13,769 nt of DNA from Clostridia bacterium. GTDB lineage: Bacteria; Bacillota; Clostridia; Oscillospirales; CAG-272. The position numbers and the translations under genes are program-made. The stretch covers positions 1 through 13,769 of the forward strand of contig JAFXFQ010000255.1 in assembly GCA_017520365.1 (NCBI GenBank). The letters run 5' to 3'. Under the pieces are notes generated by a model that had not been told where the DNA came from, made no database searches, and worked only from the letters and a program-made list of their open reading frames with translations. Positions 13,452 through 13,769 of this stretch are shown here, in pieces; position 1 is the stretch's first letter; each line of letters opens with the position of its first letter.

Positions 13452-13769
13452 CTATTTATTATAAAACTGACCTATTACGGAATTTGCACAGTGGCCGTGA
13501 CATATAGCTATCGCCAGCGCATCGGCAGTATCATCCGGCTTTGGAGGCTCCCGAAGGCCAAGGAAGGTGGTTACCATCATAATGACCTGCTTTTTCTCTG
13601 CTCTTCCGTAACCCACTATGGCTTGCTTTACCTGCAAGGGGGTATACTCAAATATGGGGATGCCCGCCTGACGTGCACAAAGGAGTATTGTTCCTCTTGC
13701 CTCTGCAACCACGATACCTGTTTTCTGGTTGGTGTTCCAGAAAAGCTCCTCTATCGCCATAACATCGGG
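13452..13769 (-). CDS. ruvC: RuvC Holliday junction resolvase (5' end off window)
   Basis: This is the C-terminal 105 residues of RuvC, which cuts Holliday junctions symmetrically during recombinational repair. The frame stays open to the right edge (Pro-Asp-Val before Met-Ala-Ile-Glu-Glu), so the ATG at 13758-13760 is internal, not the start. AIEELF carries the catalytic Glu equivalent to E66 of E. coli RuvC. QVKQAIVGYGRAEKKQV is the conserved central segment, and DDTADALAIAICH carries the last two metal-binding Asp residues. About 60 N-terminal residues, including the first catalytic Asp, are outside the window. The gene is intact as far as seen and runs into the methyltransferase with a 16-nt gap. 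Confidence 0.95.
   Translation of the reverse strand, partial: PDVMAIEELFWNTNQKTGIVVAEARGTILLCARQAGIPIFEYTPLQVKQAIVGYGRAEKKQVIMMVTTFLGLREPPKPDDTADALAIAICHGHCANSVIGQFYNK

Noticed and set aside
13452..13760. Complete 102-residue protein starting at 13760
   Set aside because: Homology to RuvC continues to the window edge (Pro-Asp-Val in frame), so this Met is internal.

Overview
This 13.8-kb window reads as bacterial chromosome, most likely from an anaerobic low-to-mid-GC Firmicute of class Clostridia, perhaps an uncultured gut lineage near Oscillospirales. The evidence is AGGAGG-type Shine-Dalgarno sites, the ecfA1-ecfA2-ecfT-truA gene order, a DUF5711-type protein next to a CvpA-family protein, a Clp ATPase with an N-terminal zinc finger, and a Mrp/Nbp35 ATPase with an N-terminal cysteine cluster. 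Rank below class is inference.

All confident genes lie on the minus strand, so the window is read from right to left. The order is: ruvC (cut by the right edge), a class I rRNA-type SAM methyltransferase, an array of five small hairpins, ecfA1, a hairpin spacer, ecfA2, a possible 40-codon small gene, ecfT, a palindrome-rich spacer, truA, a DUF5711-type membrane-anchored protein, a CvpA-family membrane protein, pgsA, a ClpE-like AAA+ unfoldase, a full-length but catalytically degenerate P-type ATPase, and mrp. A 13-bp perfect hairpin with a T-tract directly follows mrp and is the only convincing terminator. Most junctions are 16-37 nt, which suggests long polycistronic transcription. The exceptions are the four junctions flanking the ECF genes (85-126 nt each), and every one of them is filled with palindromic sequence.

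Functions: EcfA1, EcfA2 and EcfT form the energising module of a vitamin/micronutrient importer whose substrate-binding S component is not here. TruA and the methyltransferase modify tRNA and probably rRNA. RuvC resolves Holliday junctions. PgsA makes the phosphatidylglycerol-phosphate precursor. The Clp protein unfolds substrates, probably for ClpP. Mrp carries Fe-S clusters.

The most unusual item is the 896-residue P-type ATPase homologue. It keeps the P2-type architecture and an intact reading frame, but every catalytic signature I could align (TGES, PEGL, DKTGT, TGD, GDGxND) is substituted, including the phosphorylated aspartate. It looks like a pseudo-ATPase, not a pump. Secondary points are the hairpin array that supplies the methyltransferase stop codon, the small ORF translationally coupled to ecfT, and the apparent lack of a Shine-Dalgarno site for ecfA2.
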